From Lunularia cruciata (lineage: Eukaryota > Streptophyta > Marchantiopsida > Lunulariales > Lunulariaceae): a stretch of 64,000 nucleotides of DNA. The DNA is taken from positions 43,269 through 107,268 of the forward strand of contig OX419761.1 in NCBI GenBank assembly GCA_948567375.1. The letters run 5' to 3'. Both the position numbers and the translations under genes were made by a program. Positions 1-12,498 of this stretch are shown in pieces. The notes beneath the pieces are model-generated. The model was given only the letters and a program-made list of their open reading frames with translations, was not told where the DNA came from and searched no databases. How positions within the stretch are numbered: position 1 is the stretch's first letter; each line of letters starts with the position of its first letter.

Positions 1-84
1 CAAACAAGAAGCAGAGAATGGAGGGGATCCAATCACAAGAAATCTAAACGAAAACCCTCCATCTCATAACACAACACGGGACTG

Positions 85-96
85 ACTCTGCCACCA
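85..96 (-). promoter_or_regulatory. Primer-binding site of M0
   Basis: The minus strand reads TGGTGGCAGAGT immediately after the LTR-like region. It resembles the plant initiator-Met PBS (TGGTATCAGAGC) with mismatches at the fifth, sixth and last positions. The same site lies at 33784-33795 (M1) and 45538-45549 (M2, with a further change). Confidence 0.6.
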
Positions 97-1441
97 TTTG
101 GCATTTGACATAAGAGTAGTTCGTATCTAAGTCCTAAGCTACTAGGATCACCAAGAATGGGATCAAACTGCCTCTCCTAGCCAAAGCTACATGTGTATAG
201 ATAACAGTGGCACAGTCACTATGACAACAAGTGAGGGTGGACCAGTTGGCTAGAGCACCAGTCTAGGAACAATAGATCTAGGGGTCAAACCCTGTTGCGC
301 ACAATCTAGCAAGAAAGGCAGATTTTGCCAACCAATGACCAAGATCTACACTAAACTAGCTAGCCTCACGCCAGCAAGCTGGCTTGTTGGCCCTTCTGGC
401 CCTTCTAGGCCTTTGTAGCCTCTCATAGCCCACAGCCCTATGCCTCAAAGCCTCAAAACGCCAAAATTCAGCCAAATGAGGCCTTTCTTGTTGCCACTTC
501 GAACCTCCTCCAAAATTGGCAAAACTCCTCCAAACTAGCGAAACTTCTCCAAATCTGGCCAAACAGCGAAACTCCTCCAATTCTGGCCCAAAAATCTGAT
601 GTTAATCTGACGTAAACCCTAAAGATGGATGTCTGCCAAATCCCCCGCTAACTTTCCACTCGAGCCAAATTGACAAAACGGGTTTTTCCAAATCACAATT
701 TCATGAGAAGAGCTTTCCGACTCCACCTTCAATTTCACTTTCTGAGCCCAACTCGCAGCAAATTGGTCCTGCCTTCACCTCCTGAGCTCAAAATCACAAC
801 ACTGCTCGAAATTTGGCCAGCGCTTCCGCACACCGTCCGCCTAACTGCCAAATTTGCATCAACTACACGAGCTTCTGCACACTAGGGAAACACAGAACCT
901 GAATCGAGCTACCACGATCCACCGAGCTTGGAGATACCACCAACACTCAACGTTCCTGCACCCGATTTCCCCCTGACTTCACTTCTCTGATGTAATCAGA
1001 TTGCTTAACACTTTCAACTCAACTCAACTCAGATCAGTACTTGATCTGTCACTCTATAAACTGCCAACAACTGGGCACTGATTACAGTCAAGCCACACCC
1101 ACTCAAGCATAGAGAATCTAGGTGACGCTCGCCGGCCTCTGTCCACCATAGCCAGGAACTCGAAGGCTCAACATCAGAGAAGTGAGCTCTTTGGAGCTCA
1201 CTTCGAAACTATACCCCCTAGACTCAAGCTAGCCCTGAAACCCTAACGGTCCCGCTGACGGCACACTCGACGGTGCAAACGGTGCAAAGTGACGGTGGGC
1301 CCCACCGTGAAGTCAGTACCCCGAACACAAAATCTAACCGTCGGAAAGTAGTCCCTGAGAAACAGCTAGAATAACTCTAACTACCATCACTGGAACTCTA
1401 GTGTCCGAGCATCTAGATGCGGAACTACAAATGGCGTGACA
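97..1441 (-). repeat. 5' LTR-like region of M0
   Basis: About 1.35 kb, with termini TGTCACGCC...(TGTCA/TGCCA) on the minus strand. The first about 445 bp (plus 997-1441) is the block shared with 3' LTRs. It carries a TATA-like TTTATAG (plus 1056-1062), a GATCA...TGATC inverted repeat just downstream, and an ACGGT cluster with a hairpin near 1290. The remaining about 900 bp occurs only at 5' ends. A tRNA-like A-box/B-box pair lies on the plus strand at 246-292. Confidence 0.8.
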
Positions 1442-1866
1442 ACCACTCAACTCAACTCCACTTAGATCAGTACTTGATCTGTCACTCTATAAACTACCAA
1501 CAATTGGGCACTAATTATAGTCAAGTCACACCTACTCAAGCATAGAGAATCTACGTGACGCTCACCGGCCTCTGTCCACCATAGCCATCAACTCAAAGGG
1601 TTAACATCATAGAAGTGAGCTCTCTAGAGCTGCACTTCAAAAGTATACCCCCTAGACTTGAGCTAGGTCTGAACCCTTATGGTCCCACTGATGGCATACA
1701 TGATGGTGCAAAGTGACGGTAGGCCCCACCGTGAAGTCAGTACCCCAAACACAAAATCTGACCGTCGGAAAGTAGTCTCTGAGAAACTGCTAAAATAACT
1801 CTAACTACTATCACTGTAACTCCAATGTCCGAGCAATCTAGATGCAACACTACAAATGGCGTGACA
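1442..1866 (-). repeat. Truncated family M LTR next to M0
   Basis: A second copy of the shared about 425-bp LTR block follows directly after the M0 LTR. It ends in the same terminus (...GCGTGACA on plus, 1866) and then abuts the coding remnant of M3. It is more diverged than the M0 LTR. The simplest reading is that M0 inserted into, or recombined with, the LTR of an older family M element that had already inserted into M3. Confidence 0.7.
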
Positions 1867-3189
1867 CGTACCAATATACTTTAGTAATAATAGTCTTAGC
1901 TCATTACATGTAGGGACCATGACATAAGTTTTAGCTTTTAGTGGTTTTGTTACTTGGCCTGGTGACTTATTAGAGGAGAACATACATGCAAAGAATACTC
2001 TAATACTAGAGGAGATCACTATGATTTGGAGTACAAGTAGGATCATTCCATTCACCTTGGATGTTGCATTGTGGATATCTAAGGAGGCATTATAGTAGCA
2101 TGCGGATCAGCAGATGAAATAGGCTTAGACTAGAGCCTTTGTATCACTAAGAGACTAGTGTGAGGATGAGTCTCCAAATTTTATGACCTTGTCACTTTAG
2201 GATACCACACTCATTGCATAACAATATCTAGTAGAGGGAGTATGTTTATTAAAGTTGTTTGGTGGGATGAGCACCGGACCAACTATGGTACTACAAGCAT
2301 GTATACAAATGTAGAGGTACTTGTAGGTAGAGAGATATGAGATTCCTAAGCAAGTCTCTCTATATCATGTGGCACACTTGGCCTATTGGTATCTTGAGTT
2401 ATTACCAATGTTAGTAGTCAAGGGTTACTAAAAGACCCTAACAATAAACATTTCCTTGTTAGGGATGTAAGATTTGGAGAGATATGGCCCTATTCATTGA
2501 TGATTTTTAGATGGCCATGATAGGGACATACCTGTGCTAGCCAAGGTCAAGGTCTCCAAGATCCCCATTTTGGTGTGTTTTGAGAGATGTTACATATACT
2601 ATGACATCTCTAGGTTGATCATTCTATTTCTCCAACCTACATTTTGGCAAGCATCCCTTTGATAGGTGATTCTTGTACTTGGGTGGCAAGTACACATCAA
2701 GCTTATTCTTAGATAGGACCTACCATGTTGTTGGATGCAACCTGAGTGAGATCATGGGCTCATTGTCTTTGTCTTTGGTGGATAAACCTCTTACTTAAAG
2801 AGGTTCTACAATGTGTTTATGATGGGATTCAATGATAAGACCACCTTATTGTTGAAGACATTTTGGGTGTTGGGCACTAGTCTCAAATGGTGGTAGTGGT
2901 CAATAGGTCACCTATAGCAATGGTGAACCTTGTTGGATAGCTCAAAGCTTCTTTACCCGCACTTATAAGTTTCTCAGGCTCCCATGCTTTTTGAGAGAAA
3001 GGTCTCGGACTTGTTTGGGACTCACAATTATAGCAATTAGAGGAGCCCAATGCCAATGAAAGTGAGCAAGTGATGGATTTTCATGTTGGTATTACCGTTG
3101 GTACAATAATGTTAGAGGCATCCAAGCATTAGTTGTTAGGTTGGGCTATGGACTTGAATTGTTTGACCCAGATTATGAGCCTTAGCTTG
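1867..3189 (+). pseudogene. M3 remnant: post-protease region and DNMT domain
   Basis: Degenerate plus-strand copy of the family M polyprotein, collinear with 29520-30840 of M1 in reverse. It begins between protease and methyltransferase and runs through recognisable methyltransferase motifs: the PCQ region near 2505-2530 (now broken by stops), the ENV region near 2630, and the C-terminal motif IX/X region up to 3189. At 2557-2559 it has CAA where M1 and M2 have TAG, so the stop in those copies is probably derived. Many CpGs are replaced by TpG or CpA. CC1 interrupts it; the frame resumes at 6977. Confidence 0.8.
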
Positions 3190-6100
3190 TGTGACAACCC
3201 GGAAAATATCACTTTTGCGGTAATTGGGTAAGTAAAGTTTATTCCCATGGAGATACTAGTCAGAAATTTCCAAATACAAAGTCAAAAGTCACAATGTAGT
3301 TCTTCTTGGTTGCATCTTTAATCGCTCAAGTAGAAACCACACCCAAAAGAGAGTAACAAGCACTGATTCACAGTCTTGTCACAAATTAACACTCCTTAAT
3401 CACAACTCTATCAAATATTTCCAAACAATCTTGATTGTGATGATTTAGGCTCTCTCAAAAATGGCACTTCACTGCAAAATGACTTCGCCTCAAAATTGTG
3501 TTCCACCCCTCCACTAAAGGCATAACTTTCTTGATTGAAATTTTTTCACATCAACTTTGCACTGCACTCACAAATGCAGAATACTACCAACACTACAATT
3601 CCTCTCAGATCTGTCAAGGCATTGCTCCAATTGCATCTCACTCAAGATCAAACACACGGAATGAAGATCAAGGCTATGGAATCCAACATCCAACAAGCAC
3701 AATGACTTGCACTTCAAATTTCTCCACACACTCACAAACATAAACACAAAGTTGATACTCAGAATCAAGCTCAAGCGACGAGCACTGCTTCAAAGCACTT
3801 TGCTTTATCTATTCTCAGAAATAATGAGCACTGCTTCAAAGCACTTTGCTTTATCTATTCTCAGAAATAATGAGCACTTAACAACAATTCCCTACCAATG
3901 CCACTCTTAAATAGTGAAGCAATCAACAGTTATCTTCCTAATGCACCTCTACAAACCTGCAGATCCAAAATGACAATGCACCTCTTCATATCTGCCTATT
4001 CAAATCTCAAATCGGTTACTAATCTGATCCGATGTCTACTTCTTCCTTGGCTTTCAAACCTAATACCAAAGTAACTATACTTCCTACTACTCTGTCCTCA
4101 GGTTTCATATCTCCTACATCTTCTACCAGATCCAACAATTCTCTTTCCTGATCTGAAATTTCACTAGTGGGTAATCTATCTAACTCCTTATCTGCTGACC
4201 CACTCTTCTCTAATGTCTCCAATGGTAACTCCGAAGACATCTACACTCCTACTTCATCGACTTCGAGTTTGGCTCTAACATCTTTCCAAAGTTTATCTAT
4301 CTCTAATTTCACTAATTATAGTCTAATTGCGATATTATCTTCTACTTCTAATATTTTCCTATCTACACGAGTCCTGAGACTTATTAACAGCGTGTTCAAA
4401 TCTGTCTTTTGCCTGTCTCCTCCTCGTCTCCTACACCAACAACTTCAACTCGTGCAGCCTCATCTCTTCAATCCAAATGTAGGCCTCTGTACTTAGCATT
4501 GCGTTCATCCTGACAACAACCTCCTTCAATGGCTCCAATCTCATCTTCCTTTCACGTTCTCGATCTACAAGCCAATCCTCTCTGTACATTGCCAATTCTG
4601 CCTCAAACTCGGCTTTCACCGTTTCTTTCTCCTTCTCTTTCTGCTCAATCTTCTCCTCCTGATTACGAAGTAACTCTCGTAACCTCTCCTCTTCTCTATA
4701 TTTTATTGCCAACTCCCTTTGCCAGAGTTGCTTCTTCTCTTCTACACTCTCCATCACTCTATCAAGTTCTTGTTCCTTTGCTGCTACCCTCGCCATAGCA
4801 TGGATAATTTCTAATCTAGAATCAGCAAACTGTTGCTTCAAGATTTCATACTCTGCTACTTGTCTTTCCCTCGTTATGTCACTCTTCTTAACAAGTTCCT
4901 TGCGATACATCACTTCTCTCTTCAAGTCTTCAATTACTTGATTCTGCACTACTACCTCCCCTCGCAGTACTTCCTTTTCCTCCTCACCTCGGGTTATACT
5001 TTTCTTCAACTCCAAGTTCTCTTCTTCTAATCGTGCTAATACCTGCAAGACAGTCTTCACCTCTGGACATGTTGACTGCATCTCTTTCTTCCTGTGCTCC
5101 AACTTCACCAACAACGGACACACAATCTCCCACAGGTACTCTACTCCATTGTTCACAACTACTTCCTTCTGAGTAGCAATCTCCTTCCTTACTTCTTGTT
5201 CACCCGATACTTGGCTCCTCCTCTGCAATCTTTGTATCGGAATCGACACCTCACTTCGCGAGCTAGCATTTGCTTCTTCCTTTGCCTTACTTGGACCCAC
5301 TTTACACTTTGCCTTGCGTCTTGAATGAACTCGCCTTTGAATTGCAAACTTCGTCTCCTCGGGCTCAGGTATCTCATCCTCCAACTTTGCATTATCTTCT
5401 GGCTCGAGCTCCACCCAAACTTCTTCTTCTTCTTCCGCAGTAGCTGGTACCGACGTCATCTCTCCACCTTCATCAGTGATGCTACTCGTATCTCCACTTT
5501 GCAGCATTAGCTCCGGTTCTTCTTCACATTCCGAGTCTTTGGACTTGCACTCGGCTTCACCTTCCAAGTCTTTGTCTTTTGACACAATCACTACCATGCC
5601 TCTCCTGGTCTTCCGAGGTCTTGTCTTGTCTTCGGCTTCTCCTTGCCAACTTCGCTTCTTCAACTTTGGAGTACTTGCTTCTATCTCTATGCTCTTACCC
5701 ATCTTCGCATAGTACTCATCCGTGCTCTGGATTTGAAGAATGTATTATTGCTCCTCCACATCGACTTCTCTTCTTAAGTTGAGATGGAAATGAGACACCA
5801 TTTGATTTCGCTCCGCCAAGTTGAGCAAATTCAACTTGAGGTAGAAGTGTGTTGCAAATGGCACGATGTAGTGTGGAGGCAACTTATCCTGCAAATTCCA
5901 CACCATCTGTCTCATCCTTCCATGGAAGCACCTCGCCTAGTTAATCGGTTCTCCTACAAACAGCTTATGGAAGAACACCGCTTGGTGTTTCATCACACAA
6001 GTTGTTCTCTCCGGCTTCAAGATTGCCATGAGAGCACTCATGATCCCTCTCTTCACTAGATCCTTGTAACTCTTAACCTTATACCCACTCTTTGTTCTCT

Positions 6101-6976
6101 TCAAAGAGAAAGCATCTCTCACTTCTTGAGTCTCTTTTGCTATTTCTCCCTTACCCAAGAATGTGGCACCCTGCTCCGTGCCTGCTTCTCTCCAAAGCAC
6201 TAATTTCTAATCTGACTCTGTCCAGCAAGCCGGATTTCCTCTCTTCCCCTCTTCCTTGAGGCCATCAAGACACTTACTCTCGATAATCTCAGTCATGAAA
6301 CCTGGAAAATTGACATTCCAGTTCCATGCCAAGAATGTAATCCAAAGTCAGCTCAAGACTTTGATTCTTGCGATCACGTCTAGCCTCAGAATCGCATGAT
6401 TCCTTACTGTGAATTTGGAGTTCTTCTTTTCTCCTCCCATCTCTCATGCTTTCTCAATGTCTCTTGGTTTCACTCTCTTGACTTCTCCTCTACACACTAG
6501 CGCGTCTTCAACTCTATTTCCCTTCCCACGATCACCTGCATGACAACTTCTCAACGGTGAAGGAAAATTGCTCGACATTGTTTTGTCATTAGCCCGATTT
6601 TTATAGAGTCTCACTTTCTTTGTCTCTCTTCAATTCAAGTTTCTACCAAGAAATCACACCTCGTGCATGCATCTGTCACTGTCAATCGTACTTCACGCGT
6701 ATGGGTTACCGGTTTTGAACGGTCCCTTCTTGAATTTCTCGCCCCGATGAAAGGTTGTTAGACTGTCTTCACCTCGGGTTGAGCTCCCCCAATACAAAGA
6801 TTCCTTACTTCAGGTTGTATGCTAACAGGACATTTCCGAGTACTTTGCCTTATGACCCAAAGTCACTTTACTTCGGGTTTCATCCCAAAGACTCTTTTCT
6901 TTGCCTTCTTTGGCCATACAAGCGCAATCTGACTTCTTCTCTATTTTGAAAAAAACAAAAAAATATGGGCACCACA
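3190..6976 (-). mobile_element. CC1, long-form coiled-coil element
   Basis: A 3.79-kb unit with ends TGTGACAACCC...GGGCACCACA on plus, i.e. TG...CA. The flanks GCTTG (3185-3189) and ACTTG (6977-6981) are a 5-bp target duplication with one mismatch. It interrupts M3: the sequences either side join into the order seen near 29540 of M1. It has no LTR pair, RT, integrase or transposase; the only gene is the coiled-coil gene on the minus strand. Confidence 0.85.
4019..6578 (-). pseudogene. Coiled-coil protein gene of CC1 (broken)
   Basis: Minus-strand gene of about 850 codons, the same as in CC4 and CC5. The start is the ATG at 6576-6578, matching the CC5 start and short downstream sequence. Order: basic N-terminus, globular domain (to about 5850), acidic Ser/Glu-rich linker, then long charged heptad-rich coiled coil (about 5150-4431), and a short acidic tail ending in DIGSD. 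The longest open stretch is 4431-5702 (423 codons). Stops include TAG at 4431-4433, where CC5 has CAG in a QETRRR motif, and one just upstream of 5702. Function unknown; not an enzyme I recognise. Confidence 0.75.
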
Positions 6977-8816
6977 ACTTGGTAGAGCAACATAGGATGC
7001 ACTTGATAGACATCACCACTTGGACATTTTTGTTTAGTGTTTAGGATAGACATCACCACTTGGACATTTGTGTTTAGCTTTGTGCTTATCAAGATGATTC
7101 AAGCATTTGCTAGGGGTAATGGATCAAGTGGGCATGGGTATTCTTGGGACACAAGCAGTAGCTACTAGTGAGAGTGGTCTACTTGGGATCCATTCAAGTG
7201 AGTGTGGTCTACTTGGGTTACACCCTTAGTCTACTTGGGATGCAACAAGAAGACATATGGATCTTGCAGCCAGAGCAAAGGGAGTTTTCTACATTGATAT
7301 TGGGAACTCTAATGGTTGGAGGCTTAAACATTACTCCTCTCAATGGCCTAGTGTAGCAGGCTGTCAATATGTCTTCCACTTCTATATCAGTTATAGAGGA
7401 TACTTGGGACCCAAATATTGGACCCAAGCTTACAAGAAGGGAAAGACCAAGAGTTTGGAGATCTTGGGGAGCTACATGAGTTGTTTGCCTTCAATATGAA
7501 GAATTTGGGTGCTCTAAAAGGACACAGTATTCAAAATAAGCTTACTACTGATACACCAATTTTTTAACAACCCTATAGATATAGTGACATGAGGAGAATA
7601 GTAACTCAAAGTTGGAGTAGAGACCATTTTGAGGTTGGTTTGGTGGAGATTTCACATGGAAAGTATGTTTTAGCTACAATGATACCAACAAAGAAGGATA
7701 TTCATAGCAACTACATAGATAGGTGGATGTGTGGAGATTGTTGTCCTATCAACCAACAAACTATGATTGATTGATAAACTATGCCTACACCAAAGGAGAT
7801 CTTTGATGCAATTGGGCATGCAAAGGTCTTCAATACTTTGGATCTTTAAGTAAGATATCATCAATTGTCTATCAAGTAGGAGGATAAATCCAAGATAGCA
7901 TTTTAGGCTATTGATCCTTATGTCAAGGAAGCATTATATCAATGGAGTTTCTTACCATTTGGGTTAAAGAACACTCCTACCAAGTTGTAGAGGGTCATGG
8001 ATAGGATCCTAGCAAGATTGGATTTTGTTTAGTGTTAAATTGATGACATTTTGGTCTATATCATTATTGTGGAGTAGCATGAGAGACATTTGTGTTGTAG
8101 GTGTGTGAGAGATTGAGATCTCATGGGCCCAAATTACATCTTGGGAGTGTAGATTCTTCCATGAGTAGGTGAGTATTCAAGTTACATTATCTATCTTGGA
8201 GGACTTGGTGTTTAGCAAACCAAAGTGGAGGCTATTGCACACAATCTTTGGTGTATGGATGTGAGTAAAGTGCAAGCATTCCTTGGATTGGCAAACTTCT
8301 TTTACCAATATTTTAGAGTTTTAGGGTTTAGGGTTAGGGTTTGAAGCTAACAAAGCTTATACATGAGTGGTGTGGGAGAGATGAGTACTAGAGAGTTTTT
8401 ATAGAGCTCAAGGATAGGTTAACATTTGCTCCTATTCTTAAGAGATCAATTAGAAGATGACCATTCCAGGTTCACAATAATTGAGTACCTTAGGGCTTGA
8501 GGAGCTGTTCACCCAACATGATGATAAGGAGAAGGAATTTATGGTGGCCTATGCTAGTCACTCCAAAAATTTGATGGAGGTAAATTATAGTTCATATGAG
8601 GGAGAATGCTTGGTAGCAATATGGGCAATAGAAAATTTATGATGTTACCTTTTTGTAAACCCTTCACTCTCATCATTGATCATCAACCATTAAAGTGGTT
8701 GATGAACTCCGACTAGCTTTCAAGGAAGCTTGCATGATGGGCTCTGATTTTACATGAGTATGATTTCATGGTTATTTATAAACTTGGAGTGGTGAACCAT
8801 GATGCAAATGGGTTGA
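6977..8816 (+). pseudogene. M3 remnant: linker, RT and RNase H
   Basis: M3 continues in plus orientation from the end of the methyltransferase through the linker, RT and start of RNase H, collinear with M1 29540-27740. The linker carries TAG at 7354-7356, in the same place as TAG in M1 (29209-29211) and M2 (21689-21691). RT carries TAA at the codon after Asp-Leu near 7845, where M1 and M2 have TGA. The RT region between about 8316 and 8360 is replaced by a telomere-like tract. CC2 splits it at 8816; the uninterrupted text occurs near 27735 in M1. Confidence 0.8.
8321..8346 (+). repeat. Telomere-like tract inside the M3 RT
   Basis: Two TTTAGGG units plus a TTAGGG variant and flanking partial units lie where M1 has ordinary RT codons (about 28210-28250). 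TTTAGGG is the usual plant telomere unit. The tract is short and imperfect. Confidence 0.6.
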
Positions 8817-10706
8817 TGTGACAACCCGGCAAATATCACTTTTGCGGTAATCGGGTAAGTAAAGTTCATTCCCACAGAGATACAAGTCAGAAATGTCCAA
8901 ATATGAAGCAAATAGTAACAATGTAGTTCTTCTTGGTTGCGTCTTTAATCTCTCAGGTAGAAACCACACCCAGAAGAGAGTAACAAGCACTAATTTGCAG
9001 TCTTGTCACAAATTAACACTCCTTAATCACAACTCCATCAAATTTTTCCAAACAATCTTGATTGTGATGATTCAGGCTCTTCCAAAAACGACACTTCACT
9101 GCAAAACGACTTTGCCTCTGAATTGTGTTCCACTCCTCCACTGAAGGCACAACTTCCTCAATTGCAATTGCTTCACATCAACCTCGCACTGCACTCACAA
9201 ATGCAGAATACTACCAACACTACAATTCCTCTCAGAACTGTCAAGGCATTGCTTTGATTGCACTTCACTTAGATCAAACACACAAAATGAAGATCAAGGC
9301 TGTGGAATCCAACATCCAACAAGCACTCTGATTTGCACTTCAAATTTCTCCACACACTCACAAACACAATCACAAAGTTGATACTCAGAATCAAGCTCAA
9401 GCGACGAGCACTGCTTCACAACACTTTGCTTTATCTATTCTCAGAAATAATGAGCACTGAACAACATGATATTGCGAATGCCACTCTTAAGTAGTGAAGC
9501 AATAGCCAGTTCTAACAACTATACCGTTCTACAACAACCCTTCTAACCTGTAGATCCGAAATGACAATGCAACCCTTCATATTTGTATATTCAAATCTCA
9601 AATCGGTTTCTACTCCAATCCAATGTCTACTTCGTCCTCGGCTTTCAAACCCAAACCCGAAGTAACTTTACTTCCTAATATTTTGTCCTCGTGTTTCACA
9701 GCTCACAATTCCTCCACTAATTCTAACACTTCTCCTTCCTGATCTGCAATTACTATCATAATGAAGCCCTCTAAATCTCTATCTCCCAACCCACTCTTCT
9801 CTAAGGTGTCAAATGTCAAATCCAAAGACACTTGCACTCCTATCTCTCTTACTTCGGGTCTAACTACTATTAATTCCTTTACTTATTCTACCGTGTCATT
9901 GTCAAGAATTATAATTGAAAGCATGAATACACTATCTACACCTTCAATTTGTAACCCACTTTCCCCTAATCACTCATGTAATTGACCCGAAGACACTTAT
10001 AGTCTGATCCTGCACTTTGGGTTTATTCACTACTGCTACTTCTCCTTCAATTCATGTTCCATCTTTAATCAGAATTGAAATTGAAGTCATGAGTATCCTA
10101 ATTATCTTCTTTCCCTACTTTAATTTCCTCTGATGCTTCTTGCAAGATTCTCAAAGTCACCTTCACTGCACTCCGAGGTCCGACTTCCTTGGATTTAATT
10201 GGTCATCTTAGTCTTGAGGCAAAGTCTTTAGACCCGAAGTCCGAAGTATGAAGTCAAATTGACCCGAAGACACTTTGACCCGAAGTACATCTACTCTAGA
10301 AACTTCAAATGCTTGTAACTTCTTCTATAGACCTTTGAACTTTGCGATTTTGGTGGCAATGGAAAGCCCTAGACGAGACGCTTCCAACGAGATATAGCAC
10401 GCTTGATTTAGACTTGTCATCACTCAGATATGGCCCCCGCAAGAATCCTGACCTGCAACTTCTATTTCTTTTTCGGGTTTGCACTCCTTCAACGTCTAAT
10501 CCGAGTTTTTTTCCCCTCTGACACAAAGTAAATTTCTTCGGGTTTGATCCAGTCCAAGTCCTTCTTCCTCTTACACAAAGTCAACTCCCTTGAGCTTGAT
10601 CAAAACACACATTTCCACTCATTTCTTCTCCATTTGGTTTCAATTTGGTTTTAGCAAGGCACTTTTTCTTCAAAACTCGTCCAAAATGAAAAATGTGGGT
10701 ACCACA
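8817..10706 (-). mobile_element. CC2, short-form CC element
   Basis: A 1,890-bp unit with the same ends as CC1 (TGTGACAACCC...GGTACCACA on plus) and a perfect 5-bp duplication GTTGA (8812-8816 and 10707-10711). It shares the end regions and the acidic C-terminal tail of the CC gene (about 9600-9830) with the long form, but lacks the globular domain and the coiled coil. The middle holds partial duplications of the tail and a cluster of GACCCGAAG motifs (9984, 10231, 10261, 10277). It resembles CC6 in content and length. No convincing open frame. Confidence 0.85.
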
Positions 10707-12498
10707 GTTGAGTAGAAACCCATGTCCTAGCCAATAGGATTAGACTGAGCATGTTAGCATGATAAGATAGGTGAAGAGATGCATGTTGGCATGCATCTAC
10801 CTTTACATGTATGCTCTCTAAGGCTTTGGTGGTATCCCTCTCAATGCATATAAGGGTAGTTAGTGAGGTTATAGATCCAAAGAAGATATTGGTATAATTC
10901 AGCAAGACATTCATGATGATGTCTTAGTGATGGATTATCTTTACATTGGTTTTATGAGTGGCATAGTTGGTGCCAAGGAGAGAGATCATGTTCTTTAGCA
11001 AGCCATGCAGTTTAGATTGGAGGACAAACACCTTCTTTGTGTATGGGAGGATAGTAGAGTGCAAGTAATACCACTTCCATCTTAGAGATCATAGTTGGTT
11101 CATGATGCTCATGAGGAGCTAGGACATTTTGGAGTAAAGCACACATATAGTTTACTCTAAAGTCATTATTGGTGGTGTGGTATGTAGATTGATGTATAAT
11201 AGTTTGCTGCCAAATTTGTGCTTTGTGATCAAGTTAAAGCATCATTTAATGCTCATATGCCACAATTACATCCATTATCTCTCATTGGATTGGGTTACTA
11301 TTGAAGTTTGGACTTTATTGGACCTTTATTGTTGATTTTGAGACATCATTGGTATATTTTGGTTATGGTGGAGCACTCTCCAAGTGGATTGAGTTGGTGG
11401 TACTTCTTGACAAGTCTTGTGAAGGGATGGCTTACTTTTTGCTGGATCAGATTCTTAGTCATTTTGGTGCACCAGATGAGGTTTTGATTGATCAAGGTAC
11501 AAAGCTCTTGGAAGAGTTTCAAGTCTTGTGAGACAAGGCCTTGATTGATCATCATACTATCTACCAAGATCATCTTGAGAAAATGGCTTAGCAAAGAGAG
11601 TGGTTTAGACGGTGAAGGGGATTGCATAAGTATGGTTGCAAAGAGACCACTGAGAGATTGGGATCTCCAATTACCTTGGTTGGCTATGGGCTATTGATTC
11701 AGTTGGCAAGCCTCCTTAGTATCCTTTTCTCCTTACTTTCTACTCTATAGATGAGATCCAAATTTACCTATAGCCATTTGTCTAGATGTTATCATAGGTT
11801 TGGACTTGGATGATCAAAATGTATGGGTGAGCACATGTTCTCAATGGGTATAGATCTTTCAGAGAGTGATGCGCATAGCCTAAGAACTTGGTGATTGCTC
11901 AACACAAGGATACCTTATGCTATGCTAATATTCAGGGAGGAGGTTATAAACCCTCAATCATCCAAGTAACTATGTATATCTACAATAGATTACACCAATA
12001 ACACTTGATGATATTATAGGCTACACTATCTTGAGAGTGTGTGAGGTTTTGCCTTCTAGAGGCCTTGTGTTGGAAGGACAAGATGGTGTTTTTTGGAAGA
12101 TCATGTATCCACTTGTATGCCATGTCACCTCCCAAACATTGATGGCACTATGAACCCAAGCTTTGCACTAATATGTGCAAAGCTTGTAGTGTATGTTATG
12201 TGGCTCTCCTTGTGAAGTTGCTACTATGTTTGTGTGTGATCGTTGTTTGAGAGGATAGCATATGGTATGTTTGACTCCTCCCCTCACGGTGACTCTTCAA
12301 GGATAGTAGTTATGTCCTTGATGTACTTGATTTATAGCTATTTCACCCTTTATGTGGTAGAGATTATAGACATTTGACTAACAATGGGGCTCAATAGCAC
12401 CAAACCTCTTGATTTTTGCCCACCATAGGGTATCCACATACTTGGAGTAGATGGCTATATGGAGTTAGAGGGACCTAACCACCAATTAAAGGTGCAAT
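10707..12498 (+). pseudogene. M3 remnant: RNase H end, integrase and PHD finger
   Basis: M3 resumes after CC2 and runs through the RNase H to integrase spacer, the zinc-binding HHCC region (about 11100-11240), the integrase core (about 11300-11640) and the PHD finger (about 12187-12330), collinear with M1 27730-25935. All frames are broken. The PHD cysteine/histidine pattern is still visible although some flanking codons are stops. The integrase core has GLAK where a catalytic Glu is expected, as in M1. It ends just before the 109-bp repeat at 12499. Confidence 0.8.

Larger units (their letters stand above)
1..1441 (-). mobile_element. Family M Ty3/gypsy copy M0, 5' end only
   Basis: This is the 5' end of a minus-strand family M element: leader sequence (1-84), primer-binding site (85-96) and the long 5' LTR-like region (97-1441). 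It closely matches 33700-35184 of copy M1. Because the PBS lies left of the LTR, the coding region runs off the left edge of the window. The right end is the family's standard terminus (minus strand TGTCACGCC...). Confidence 0.85.

Noticed and set aside
4529..5782. Plus-strand open frames across the CC1 coiled-coil region
   Set aside because: Antisense shadows of the Glu/Lys-rich gene, giving Ser/Leu/Phe-rich products.
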